Source of the DNA: an uncultured Hyphomonas sp.
Lineage (GTDB): Bacteria; Pseudomonadota; Alphaproteobacteria; Caulobacterales; Hyphomonadaceae
Direction: 5' to 3'
Assembly (NCBI RefSeq): GCF_963678875.1
Contig: NZ_OY787456.1
Span: forward strand, 1,426,001-1,490,000
Length of the DNA stretch: 64,000 nt
Shown: in pieces, positions 52,761-60,511 of the stretch
How positions within the stretch are numbered: position 1 is the stretch's first letter
How the letters are laid out: the number at the start of each line of letters is the position of its first letter
Notes under the pieces: model-generated
Database searches by the model: none
What the model saw: only the letters and a program-made list of their open reading frames with translations
What the model was told of the DNA's origin: nothing
Translations under genes and position numbers: made by a program

Positions 52761-54263
52761 CTAAGCCGGTAATGCGCCGGTCGCCCGGGCAAGGTCTTCG
52801 GTGGTGTCGATATCAAGCGCCTCGCTGTCCGGGAGTTGGCAGGTTCGAGTGAGGTTCAGGGAACGGAAGATATGCCGGGCGCCGACATCTCCCGAAATGC
52901 CTGCCAGCTGGCCGAACGTCGCTTCTGAGAATATTGCGGGCGGGCAAAGCGTGTCACGGTTTACTGACATCACCGCCGATGTTTCGGGTGTCATGGTTTC
53001 CCGGAGTGAATGGAGATGTTTGTCGGAAATGAACGGCATGTCTGCCAGCAGGACCAGGACCTGCTCGACGTCCGGCATGCCCATTACAGCGTCCATGCCG
53101 GCCTTCAGGGATGTCGATTGTCCGGCGGCGGCGTCCTTGTTTTCAATGATCTGCCATCCTGCGGATTTCAGGATCTTCTGCCGGTCTGCCTGGCCCGGCC
53201 CGGTCACGGCAATACGTGCCGCGACGGGCTGCTCTGCGAGCCTTGCGGCTGTGTGAGTGAGAACCGGTCTGCCAGCGAGGTCTGCGAGCAATTTGTCACC
53301 CTCTTGGAAGCGCTCAGACTGCCCCGCAGCCAGAAGGATGACGGCCGTGTTCGAATACGGATTTACTTGCGTCTCCCTGTAAGCGCCGACGATCTCCGCC
53401 AATGCAGACACAGCGAGCATTGACGCGTCCCGCATAGATGGGACCAGTCCGATCGGTCCGCGTATGCGAGCAATCTGTTCCGGCGCAATTCCTTCCTGCG
53501 CCAGACGCGCCCTGCGGCGAGCCTGCGTCTTCTGGCTGCCGACGGCGCCGATGTAGAAGGCTTTGCCGCACAGTGCCTGTTTCAGGAGGGCGGCTTCCCA
53601 GTCCGGGTCATGGAACATCAGGATGAAGGCCGTGTATGCGTCATCCGATCCGGGCGGCAAGTCCTGAGGCGTTTTGAGCGCGACGACATCCTCGAAACCG
53701 TCATGCAGGGCTTCGTCGATATCTTCACCGTCACGCAGCTGGAGTGCGAGGTCATAGCCGCCTGCCCGGACAAGGCGTGCCAGCGCCAGTGCATCGGCGC
53801 CGCGCCCGGCAATCCGGATACGAAGTTTTGGGTGGTAGACGAACGACGCTGGCAGTTCCGGCAACGAAAGCCTTGCCCACTTCCGCGCGCGCAATTTGTC
53901 GTGGCACTGCCGCAGGAGTGCTTCGTCGGGGCTGGGCAGGATCGTGATTTCGATGGCGCCGCCACAGGGCAGCGGCATGTCGATGAAGGGAGAGCCGGCA
54001 CCATATCTCAGCGACAGGGTCTGGTTGTCCTTGAGGGCCTGCTGGGCTTGCAACACGACATCGGCATCCACACAGCCGCCCGAAATGTAACCGCACCGGC
54101 GCCCATCGCCTGCAACCGCCATTAACGCGCCGGGAGACCGGACGCTTCCGCCTTCCGTGGAAGTGATAACCACCAGTGCCACCGGGCCGACCTGACGCCA
54201 GTCCAGCCACTGGTTCAGCACATCCTGAGGGTGTTCTGCGTAGAGGCGCGATGGATCAGCCAT
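52761..54263 (-). CDS. XdhC-MocA fusion: Mo-hydroxylase maturation factor plus molybdopterin cytidylyltransferase
   Basis: A 500-residue two-part protein. Residues about 1-290 are XdhC/CoxI (VALVVITSTEGGSVRSPGAL, GYISGGCVDADV, Rossmann-like LRIRIAGRGADALAL, FYIGAVGSQKTQARR). From about 310 it is a nucleotidyltransferase (VILLAAGQSERFQEGDKLLA, VLVLLADMPFISDKHL). XdhC proteins sulfurate and deliver the cofactor to xanthine-oxidase-family enzymes, and MocA makes the cytosine dinucleotide form they use. The fusion therefore points to the IorA/IorB-like pair upstream as client. The ATG at 54263 directly follows a perfect TATAAT with a 7-base gap, suggesting a leaderless transcript; 54272 is an alternative ATG. 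Confidence 0.92.
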   Translation of the reverse strand: MADPSRLYAEHPQDVLNQWLDWRQVGPVALVVITSTEGGSVRSPGALMAVAGDGRRCGYISGGCVDADVVLQAQQALKDNQTLSLRYGAGSPFIDMPLPCGGAIEITILPSPDEALLRQCHDKLRARKWARLSLPELPASFVYHPKLRIRIAGRGADALALARLVRAGGYDLALQLRDGEDIDEALHDGFEDVVALKTPQDLPPGSDDAYTAFILMFHDPDWEAALLKQALCGKAFYIGAVGSQKTQARRRARLAQEGIAPEQIARIRGPIGLVPSMRDASMLAVSALAEIVGAYRETQVNPYSNTAVILLAAGQSERFQEGDKLLADLAGRPVLTHTAARLAEQPVAARIAVTGPGQADRQKILKSAGWQIIENKDAAAGQSTSLKAGMDAVMGMPDVEQVLVLLADMPFISDKHLHSLRETMTPETSAVMSVNRDTLCPPAIFSEATFGQLAGISGDVGARHIFRSLNLTRTCQLPDSEALDIDTTEDLARATGALPA

Positions 54264-54268
54264 TGGGA

Positions 54269-54294
54269 GCATTATAAATGGCGATTTATAATGC
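54269..54294. promoter_or_regulatory. ModE-like operator: perfect 11-4-11 inverted repeat overlapping a -10 box
   Basis: GCATTATAAAT and ATTTATAATGC are perfect inverted arms around GGCG. The half-site resembles the TAT-rich halves of ModE boxes, and the neighbouring gene encodes a ModE-type DNA-binding domain. On the minus strand the proximal arm contains TATAAT (54276-54271), positioned to start a transcript at or next to the ATG at 54263. A bound dimer would block that promoter. Confidence 0.65.
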
Positions 54295-54301
54295 GACAGC
54301 C

Positions 54302-54658
54302 CTAATCGCCTGATTTGGGCCGACACAAACTCGCGAGCAGCGCCTTGTTATGCGCCAGCGACCGGTTGCAGAGGTCCCGATAAATATTCCTTATGTTTTC
54401 TGCGGTTTCAGTCAGGCGGGAACCGCCACCATCTGCGCCGCCTTGCGCTGAAATGATGAGCGGAGCGCCAAAATCCCGGTTCATTTCCTCGACCAGCTTC
54501 TTTGCCCGCGGATAAGACATGCCCAGATGGGTCGCGGCCTTGTTGATGGACCCAAGGTCCGCGATGGCATCCAGCAAGGCCGCCTTGCCGGGACCGAACC
54601 GCCCTCCGCCGGGCAGGTCGATCCGGATGCTGAGGCCGGGTTTCTCTCGCTTCGTCAT
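54302..54658 (-). CDS. ModE-type winged-helix regulator without molybdate-binding domain
   Basis: A 118-residue protein equal to the N-terminal DNA-binding part of ModE: GGGRFGPGKAALLDAIADLG followed by SINKAATHLGMSYPRAKKLV and EEMNRDFGAPLI, with a C-terminal helix. The MOP/TOBE domains that sense molybdate are absent, so it either responds to another signal or is constitutive. Its start overlaps the soxA stop by ATGA, and the inverted repeat at 54269 lies between it and xdhC-mocA. It is therefore the probable controller of the Moco half of the operon. Confidence 0.88.
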   Translation of the reverse strand: MTKREKPGLSIRIDLPGGGRFGPGKAALLDAIADLGSINKAATHLGMSYPRAKKLVEEMNRDFGAPLIISAQGGADGGGSRLTETAENIRNIYRDLCNRSLAHNKALLASLCRPKSGD

Positions 54659-55443
54659 CGCCGGACCCCAGGAGATTCCATCGGCAGACCTTCGGCCCGC
54701 TTCGCCAGATAGAGCTCAACGGCCGTATAGGTTTCCGACCCGGATTCGAGAGGTTCGGCCCGAATGCCGGAATCGCAGTCCCGCAGCCGGCGGTGGAGCG
54801 AGCCGAATGTCTGCCATTCCATCCGGTAGGCGGGGAAGGCGTTGCCGTGCCCCTGGCTGATCGTGTCTCCACGCAGCTTGTCGCCCCAATGCTCATTGTG
54901 GCACTGGCTGCAGGCCAGATTGAACTGGCCCTTGCGCTGGAAGAAATAGTCTTCTCCGGCGTCGTAATATTTCTTCGCCGGCCCGTCGGTCTTCACCGAG
55001 ATCGGCTCACCTTGAGCAAGATAAGCGAGGTAGGCTGTCAGGCCCAGCAGACCGTCGCTCTCGTACTCGAGAGGCGCAAGATCCTGATAACGCGCTCGGC
55101 AGAGATTTATCCGCGCTTCAAGGTTCACGAGTTGGCCCGACGACGCGTCAACGGCCGGGTAGTGCGCCGCCGCTTTCGAGAACGGGTGGCTGTCGTCTCC
55201 GTGACAGGAGGCGCAGGCAGGCGCGCCACTGTCCGGGTCCTGATTGAACAGGGCGCGTCCTTTGTCGACCCAGAGAAATCCGGGATTGGCGAATTCATCG
55301 TCCTGCAAGGCCTGGGTCTCCGGCTGAAGGAATTCATAGCCGGACTGGATATCTCCAGGAGCGATCTGGCTTTGTGGCGCGATCCGCTCATGTTCTTGGC
55401 TGCATCCCGTGAGGAGGAACGCCAACAGGAGGGCACGTCTCAT
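54655..55443 (-). CDS. soxA: Sulfur-oxidation dihaem cytochrome SoxA
   Basis: A 262-residue c-type cytochrome that joins thiosulfate to the SoxY cysteine together with SoxX. It carries two haem motifs, CASCH (77-81) and CSQCH (178-182), the conserved NLCR segment (C115) and the active-site cysteine C223 in HRRLRDCDSGIRAEP. Its start is a lipoprotein signal (LLAFLLTGC, C14) rather than the usual cleavable signal, so the complex may be membrane-anchored. The soxZ and modE-like genes overlap it on either side by ATGA. Confidence 0.94.
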   Translation of the reverse strand: MRRALLLAFLLTGCSQEHERIAPQSQIAPGDIQSGYEFLQPETQALQDDEFANPGFLWVDKGRALFNQDPDSGAPACASCHGDDSHPFSKAAAHYPAVDASSGQLVNLEARINLCRARYQDLAPLEYESDGLLGLTAYLAYLAQGEPISVKTDGPAKKYYDAGEDYFFQRKGQFNLACSQCHNEHWGDKLRGDTISQGHGNAFPAYRMEWQTFGSLHRRLRDCDSGIRAEPLESGSETYTAVELYLAKRAEGLPMESPGVRR

Positions 55444-55754
55444 GAGACTGTCAGCATCCGTACTTCAGTCCAGCTCTCGCCATGCTGGTCCGTCCACGAG
55501 AATTCCAGAGGACCGGTATGAGTGGCGCGGGCATGGAATGTCAGGAATGGGTTGGCGGCGACGCCCGGGAAGAATTCGGCTTCGAAGACGACATTTCCGT
55601 CATAGGTGCAACGGAACATTTTGATGATGTCGCGTGGAATGATCTCGCCCTTGGAATCGCGCCGATAGCCCGTTTCCATCGGGTGCTGGATCATGGCCTT
55701 GAGTTCGATCACTTCGCCTTCAAGCGCTGTTTCCGGAGCTGAAATACGGATCAT
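55440..55754 (-). CDS. soxZ: Thiosulfate-oxidation carrier subunit SoxZ
   Basis: A 104-residue immunoglobulin-like protein that pairs with SoxY. It shows KAMIQHPMETGYRRDSKGEI, PRDIIKMFRCTYDGNVVFEA, NPFLTFHARATHTGPLEFSW and WTDQHGESW, all standard SoxZ features, and has no signal peptide, being co-exported with SoxY. It overlaps soxA by 4 bases and follows soxY after 15 bases. Confidence 0.95.
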   Translation of the reverse strand: MIRISAPETALEGEVIELKAMIQHPMETGYRRDSKGEIIPRDIIKMFRCTYDGNVVFEAEFFPGVAANPFLTFHARATHTGPLEFSWTDQHGESWTEVRMLTVS

Positions 55755-55769
55755 TGAGACAGCGCCTTT

Positions 55770-56246
55770 CTAACCAATGATACACGCAGCCAGCGTGACA
55801 TAAGTGCTCCCGGAACCGGACCAGAGCGTTCCATCATTCATTTCCGCCACGACGCGCAGTGTCTGGGTGCCAGCCAGACGGACGCGCGTAGACACCTCAG
55901 CGCGCCCGGCGTCCGGTCCCAGTTGGAACCGCGCGATTGTCGCGATCGGGTTGCGCGGTGAGAGGACGACAATCTGCCTGACGTGGTCTGCCTCGGTCAT
56001 GGGGCTGTCAACGGTAATCCCGACCGACACCGAATTTCCGTTCTCGGCGATCGGCGGCAAATTGACCGTCACCTTGCCTGGATTGATCGGCCTGTCGCCA
56101 AATATATCCCGGATCGCCTCGTCGGCGTCCTCTGGTGTCGCAGACGCCAGCGGGGCAAGAATGGAGGCAACGGAGAGGATGCCGGTCGAGGCGAGAATGG
56201 CGCGGCGCGTCCAGCGGGCTGTCGAGAGCGGATCATTGTCTGGCAT
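55770..56246 (-). CDS. soxY: Thiosulfate-oxidation carrier SoxY with unusual C-terminal arm
   Basis: A 158-residue periplasmic sulfur carrier with a Tat signal (TARWTRRAILASTGILSVAS) and the SoxY domain (INPGKVTVNLPPIAENGNSV). The substrate-binding cysteine is C155, but the final residues are LAACIIG instead of the classical GGCGG swinging arm. The cysteine is kept while the flexible glycines are replaced by bulky residues. That change may alter delivery between Sox enzymes or partners. Its start overlaps soxX by one base. Confidence 0.88.
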   Translation of the reverse strand: MPDNDPLSTARWTRRAILASTGILSVASILAPLASATPEDADEAIRDIFGDRPINPGKVTVNLPPIAENGNSVSVGITVDSPMTEADHVRQIVVLSPRNPIATIARFQLGPDAGRAEVSTRVRLAGTQTLRVVAEMNDGTLWSGSGSTYVTLAACIIG

Positions 56247-56695
56247 CAGTCAGCCTGCATTTCCAAAAACGCGACGATGTCTTCGATCTGTTGCGCGTTG
56301 AGCGCGGGGGTGCCTCGATACCCTTTGCCAACCTGACGAAGACCGCCTGTGCGATAGTAGGAGGGCATCACAGTGTCCGGCCAAATGCCTTGAGCGTCAA
56401 CAAGGCGATACCGAATCTGTCCAGTGGTCAGACGCGCGCCGATGCCGGTGAGCGCGGGGCCGACATTTCCCTGAAATTCGGCATCGAGGCCGGCCATCTG
56501 GTGGCAAAGAACGCAATGGCCTTTCTCACGCGAGATGAAGATTTCCCGTCCTTTTGCCGGGTCTCCCTGTTTCCCCTCCAGCGGTTCCGGGATTGCATCA
56601 CCGGTGATCTGCACCGGGTTTGCCAGCCGGTGTTCCTGCCCACAAGCGGCCAGGAACAACAAAGAGAGAAATCCGGTCGACGCGGCAATTTTCAT
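56246..56695 (-). CDS. soxX: Sulfur-oxidation monohaem cytochrome SoxX
   Basis: A 149-residue partner of SoxA with one haem motif CVLCH (61-65), then AEFQGNVGPALTGIGARLTT, the distal methionine in DTVMPSYYRTGGLRQV, and the C-terminal IEDIVAFLEMQ helix typical of SoxX. A lipobox LAAC (C18) again suggests membrane anchoring. The ATG at 56695 makes an ATGA overlap with the flavoprotein stop; an in-frame ATG at 56728 lies inside that gene. Confidence 0.93.
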   Translation of the reverse strand: MKIAASTGFLSLLFLAACGQEHRLANPVQITGDAIPEPLEGKQGDPAKGREIFISREKGHCVLCHQMAGLDAEFQGNVGPALTGIGARLTTGQIRYRLVDAQGIWPDTVMPSYYRTGGLRQVGKGYRGTPALNAQQIEDIVAFLEMQAD

Positions 56696-57969
56696 CCGAA
56701 GGTCTGTTCGGTGATCGTGCGGAACCATGTCCTTGCCTGAAGCGCCTCATTCTGGCGGATGATCGGGTCTGCATCCAGCGGGCTGAGGCCACCGGCGCCT
56801 TCCACCGAGTGCAGGCTTCCCCCGTCATTGGTGTAGACGCCTGTGATGGATACGGCGGCCGTGTCAGACAGGTAGGAGTAGCAGGTGTTCGTCAGCGTGG
56901 TCGGCTGAGGCGCTTTTCCTGCGAGTTCCCTCGCGATCTGCATCGCGCAAAGTTTTGCCTGCAGGTTCGCCGAGAATGCAGACTTCGGCATCGGGGAAGC
57001 GATTGTGGCGTCGCCGATGACATGAATGTCCGGTTGGAGTGTGGAGCTGAAATTCAGGGGATCGACCGGGCACCAGCCGGTCATGTCCGCAACGCCGGCC
57101 TGCTGAGCGATTGAACCTGCCTGTTGCGGCGGGATGACATTGGCCACGTCGGCCTGAATATCCTCGAACTCTGTCGACAGGGTTCGTGACGAGGGCGACA
57201 CGGCGATCACCCTGCCAAACTCACTGGCGCCAAACCGTTCGATTCGATCCGGGTAGAGACTGGACCAGGCTTCCTCAAACAGGGGCTGTTTCGAGAACTT
57301 GTCCTGGGCATCCAGGATGATCAGTTTCGACTTCGGCTTATGTGTCTTGAGATATTGTGCAATCAGGCTGGCGCGCTCGTAAGGGCCGGGTGGACAGCGG
57401 AAAGGCGCTGGCGGGACCGACATGGCCACGACGCCTCCGTCCTCCATATCGCTCAATTGCTGGCGGAGTAATATGGTTTGCGTGCCAGCTTTCCAGGCGT
57501 GCGGCATGATTTCTGCGGCGGCTTCGTCATAGCCCTCGATATCGTTCCATCTGAAATCGATGCCGGGTGAAAGGATCAATTTGTCGTAGGCAAAGGTTTG
57601 TCCGGACGAGACCTGCACAGAGTGCCCAACAGAGGCCACTTCCACCGCACGATCATGGACAAACTCGACGCCCTGCGCCTTGAGCGCCGCGTAGCTGAAA
57701 CGCTGAGCGGAAAGCTCGCGCAGGCCGGTAACAACAAGATTGCTGAAGGGGCAGGCATAATATTCGGCATTGGCTTCTATGAGGGTGACGGAGGCTTGCG
57801 GTAGAAGTGTTTTCAGGAACCGGGCTGCCGTGGCGCCCCCGAACCCGCCACCGACAATGACCAGTCTTGCCCTGACCTGCGCAGCGGCCTTCAGGGGCAT
57901 GGCAGCCAGCAGGCCTGTCCCGGACAGGGCGAGGATTAGGTCGCGCCGGTTGGGGGACCAATAAGTCAT
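56692..57969 (-). CDS. fccB: Flavocytochrome-c-type sulfide dehydrogenase, flavoprotein subunit (FccB/SoxF)
   Basis: A 425-residue Tat-exported flavoprotein (NRRDLILALSGTGLLAAMPL) that oxidises sulfide or polysulfide in the periplasm. FAD fold RLVIVGGGFGGATAARFLKT; the active-site cysteines fall in YYACPFSNLVVTG and NTCYSYLSD, with a further cysteine in MTGWCPVDPLNF. IHVIGDATIASPMPKSAFSA is the second FAD segment. It lies between a small cytochrome c gene and soxX, overlapping both by ATGA. The C-terminal domain matches FccB rather than quinone-linked SQR. Confidence 0.93.
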   Translation of the reverse strand: MTYWSPNRRDLILALSGTGLLAAMPLKAAAQVRARLVIVGGGFGGATAARFLKTLLPQASVTLIEANAEYYACPFSNLVVTGLRELSAQRFSYAALKAQGVEFVHDRAVEVASVGHSVQVSSGQTFAYDKLILSPGIDFRWNDIEGYDEAAAEIMPHAWKAGTQTILLRQQLSDMEDGGVVAMSVPPAPFRCPPGPYERASLIAQYLKTHKPKSKLIILDAQDKFSKQPLFEEAWSSLYPDRIERFGASEFGRVIAVSPSSRTLSTEFEDIQADVANVIPPQQAGSIAQQAGVADMTGWCPVDPLNFSSTLQPDIHVIGDATIASPMPKSAFSANLQAKLCAMQIARELAGKAPQPTTLTNTCYSYLSDTAAVSITGVYTNDGGSLHSVEGAGGLSPLDADPIIRQNEALQARTWFRTITEQTFG

Positions 57970-58307
57970 TCTGCGACGCTCTCAGCCAGGTAGATGCTGA
58001 TCGCATCAATGTCTGTTTCCGAATACCCGCGCATCATGCGGTGCATAACACTGCCGCCATCCGGATCGTTGCGGTAGCGCAGCAGGGCAGCGCGGAGCTC
58101 CACCGATGAGCGGCCCTCAAGACTGGTGATCGCACCGCCCGCCGGGCTGTGACAGCCGGAACATGCGAGTGAAAGCACCGCAGCAGAACTGGTATCTGCC
58201 GGCAGGCTCAAATCCGCAGCGCTTGTTTCTGCCGCCGTCGACCCACACGCTCCAAGAAGGGGCGTGAGCAATGCAAGAAGGGTCAGCGCACCAGTTTGCC
58301 TGGTCAT
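57966..58307 (-). CDS. Lipoprotein cytochrome c, probable FccA or Mo-hydroxylase electron acceptor
   Basis: A 113-residue monohaem cytochrome c with lipobox LGAC (C21), haem motif CSGCH (49-53) and a methionine-rich C-terminal region (GGSVMHRMMRGYSETDIDAI) supplying the sixth ligand. It overlaps fccB by 4 bases, suggesting the haem subunit of flavocytochrome c. It also lies 3 bases after the IorB-like gene, and enzymes of that type pass electrons to cytochromes, so it may serve both. Confidence 0.88.
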   Translation of the reverse strand: MTRQTGALTLLALLTPLLGACGSTAAETSAADLSLPADTSSAAVLSLACSGCHSPAGGAITSLEGRSSVELRAALLRYRNDPDGGSVMHRMMRGYSETDIDAISIYLAESVAE

Positions 58308-58310
58308 GGC

Positions 58311-60497
58311 TTATCTCAGCGCCTGGTCCTTCAGCGGAAGCTGGCGGATACGTTTGCCGGTCGCGGCAAAGATGGCATTCAGGACGGCCGGTGGCGCCAC
58401 GGCGATCGTGGGCTCACCCACGCCGCCCCAGAACCCGCCGGATGGCATCACCAGTGTTTCCACTTCCGGCATTTCGGCGATCCGCATCGAATTGTAGGTG
58501 TTGAAATTCTTCTGCTGGGCTTCGCCGTCTTCGAACGTGACTTCCTGGTGCAGCATGGCGGAAAGGCCGTAAACGAACGACCCTGCAACCTGTGCATCGA
58601 TCTGCTGCGGGTTGACACCATAGCCGGGGTCAGTCGCGGCCACGATCCGGTGCATCTTCAGTTCGCCGTCATCACTGACTGTGACTTCTGCGCAGGCGGC
58701 TGTGTAGCTGCCGAACGAGTAGAAACAGCAGAGTCCACGGGAGAGGCCGTCATCGGCGCCCCATCCGGATTTGTCCGCGACGGCCTGCAGGACGGTTGCC
58801 ATTTTCGGGCTGTCCTTCAGGTGTGCCAATCGGAATTCAAGCGGGTCCCGGCCAGCTGCATGGGCCAGTTCGTCCAGGAAGCATTCGAGATAGATGGCGT
58901 TCTGGTTCGCGTTCACCCCGCGCCAGAAGCCCGGCCGTACGGGTGGGTTTCGCATGGCGTGGTCAATATGCAGATTCGGGAAGGTGTACTTGATCGACTG
59001 ATCTTCCACGCGTGGGTCCACACCTGATGGCAGCAGCCCCTGGAACACGATCATGTCGGCGCCGTTCATCAAGGCCTGAGGCATGATGCCAGCCAGGATG
59101 GATTGGCCGGAGATCCGGATTTTCAGGCCGGTCAGGTTTCCATCCGCGTCCAGAGCGCCCTGGCAATAAGCCTTGGTGATCGGGTGGTAGAAGCCTTGCT
59201 CCATGTCTTCTTCGCGGGACCAGAGCAGTTTGACCGGTGTTCCCGGCATCTGCTTTGCGATTTTCACTGCCTGCGAGACAAAATCCGTCGCGCCTTTCCG
59301 ACCGAACCCGCCGCCGAGGAGTTGTTTGTAGACGTCGCATTGCTGGATAGGCAGGTCCGCCGCTTCCGACGCCGCCGCCAAAGCGGCTTCGCCATTCTGG
59401 GTCGGGCACCAGACTTCACACTTTTCTGGTGTCCACAGGGCAATGGCATTCATCGGCTCCATGCAGGCATGGTTCTGATGAGGTGCGTTATATTTTGCTT
59501 CGATCACCTGGGCAGCATTGGAAAATGCCGCGTCTACATCGCCAGCCTTGTTCCCAATAAAGGTTTCGCTGGCCGTGAGGCCTTCATCAAGATCTGCCTC
59601 AAACGCAGCACTCGAAAAACCGGAGCCCTCTCCGGTGTTCCATTCGATCGGGAGGGCGTCGAGCGCCGTCTTGGCTTGCCACCAATAGTCAGCGACAACC
59701 GCAACGGCCGTATCGTCGACCTGAACAACCGCCTTCACGCCGGGCATGGAGGTGACTGCTTCGGCGTCGAAGGATTTCAGTGTGCCGCCGCGTTTTGGCG
59801 CCGCCTTGATCGCAGCGTTCAGCATACCGTCCATTGTCATGTCGGTTGTGTAGAGCTGCTTGCCGGTGACTTTCCCAACCGTATCCAGCCGCTGGACAGG
59901 TTGCCCGGCAATCTTCCACTCGGACGGGTCTTTCAGCGGTACGGTTTCCGGTGCCGGCAGTTCAGCCGCTTTGGCCACGACTTCTCCGAAGCGCAACGTC
60001 TTGCCGCTCGGGCCGTGCGTGATGACGCTTTTCGCTGCTGTGCATTCGCTGACTGGCACGCCCCAACGGTTTGCGGCTGCCTGGACCAGCATCATGCGGG
60101 CTGCCGCGCCGCCTTCCCGGACATAGTCATGGCTCGTCCGGATGCCCCGGCTGCCGCCGGTGAGGAAGTCCCCCCAGACACGGTCGCGCGCGAGGTTTTG
60201 TCCCGGAGTGGGGTATTCGGTCTTCACATAGTCCCAGTCACACTCAAGTTCCTCGGCAACCAGCTGTGCGAGGCCGGTGAGCGTGCCCTGGCCCATCTCT
60301 GAACGCGCGATACGAACCGTAACGACGTCGTCGGTTCCGATATGGACCCAGGCGTTCACTTCCGGTGGGGGCGGGCCAGCGTCCACGGCGGCGTCCTGTC
60401 CGCCCGGTCCGCAAGCCGCAAGAATGCCGATGGTCAGACCGGTCGCACCGGTGCCAATGATAAATCCACGACGGGAAAGGCCTGTGATAGCAGTCAT
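58311..60497 (-). CDS. Molybdenum hydroxylase large subunit (IorB/AldH-type, Tat signal)
   Basis: A 728-residue xanthine-oxidase-family subunit that binds the molybdenum cofactor. It has a Tat signal (GLSRRGFIIGTGATGLTIGI) ending in lipobox LAAC, a duplicated Ald_Xan_dh_C2 fold, the cofactor loop LLGGGFGRKGATDF and the catalytic glutamate in WGGVGEPTIAVAP. The single-chain layout without a separate FAD subunit is that of isoquinoline 1-oxidoreductase beta and related membrane aldehyde or N-heterocycle oxidases. The natural substrate is unknown. The ATG at 60497 follows GAGGACTTC; an in-frame ATG at 60572 overlaps the iron-sulfur gene. Confidence 0.93.
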   Translation of the reverse strand: MTAITGLSRRGFIIGTGATGLTIGILAACGPGGQDAAVDAGPPPPEVNAWVHIGTDDVVTVRIARSEMGQGTLTGLAQLVAEELECDWDYVKTEYPTPGQNLARDRVWGDFLTGGSRGIRTSHDYVREGGAAARMMLVQAAANRWGVPVSECTAAKSVITHGPSGKTLRFGEVVAKAAELPAPETVPLKDPSEWKIAGQPVQRLDTVGKVTGKQLYTTDMTMDGMLNAAIKAAPKRGGTLKSFDAEAVTSMPGVKAVVQVDDTAVAVVADYWWQAKTALDALPIEWNTGEGSGFSSAAFEADLDEGLTASETFIGNKAGDVDAAFSNAAQVIEAKYNAPHQNHACMEPMNAIALWTPEKCEVWCPTQNGEAALAAASEAADLPIQQCDVYKQLLGGGFGRKGATDFVSQAVKIAKQMPGTPVKLLWSREEDMEQGFYHPITKAYCQGALDADGNLTGLKIRISGQSILAGIMPQALMNGADMIVFQGLLPSGVDPRVEDQSIKYTFPNLHIDHAMRNPPVRPGFWRGVNANQNAIYLECFLDELAHAAGRDPLEFRLAHLKDSPKMATVLQAVADKSGWGADDGLSRGLCCFYSFGSYTAACAEVTVSDDGELKMHRIVAATDPGYGVNPQQIDAQVAGSFVYGLSAMLHQEVTFEDGEAQQKNFNTYNSMRIAEMPEVETLVMPSGGFWGGVGEPTIAVAPPAVLNAIFAATGKRIRQLPLKDQALR

Positions 60498-60511
60498 CTC
60501 TGAAGTCCTCC

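Noticed and set aside
54302..54658. Full molybdate-responsive ModE
   Set aside because: The gene ends after the DNA-binding domain and a short helix; no MOP/TOBE domain follows in any frame.
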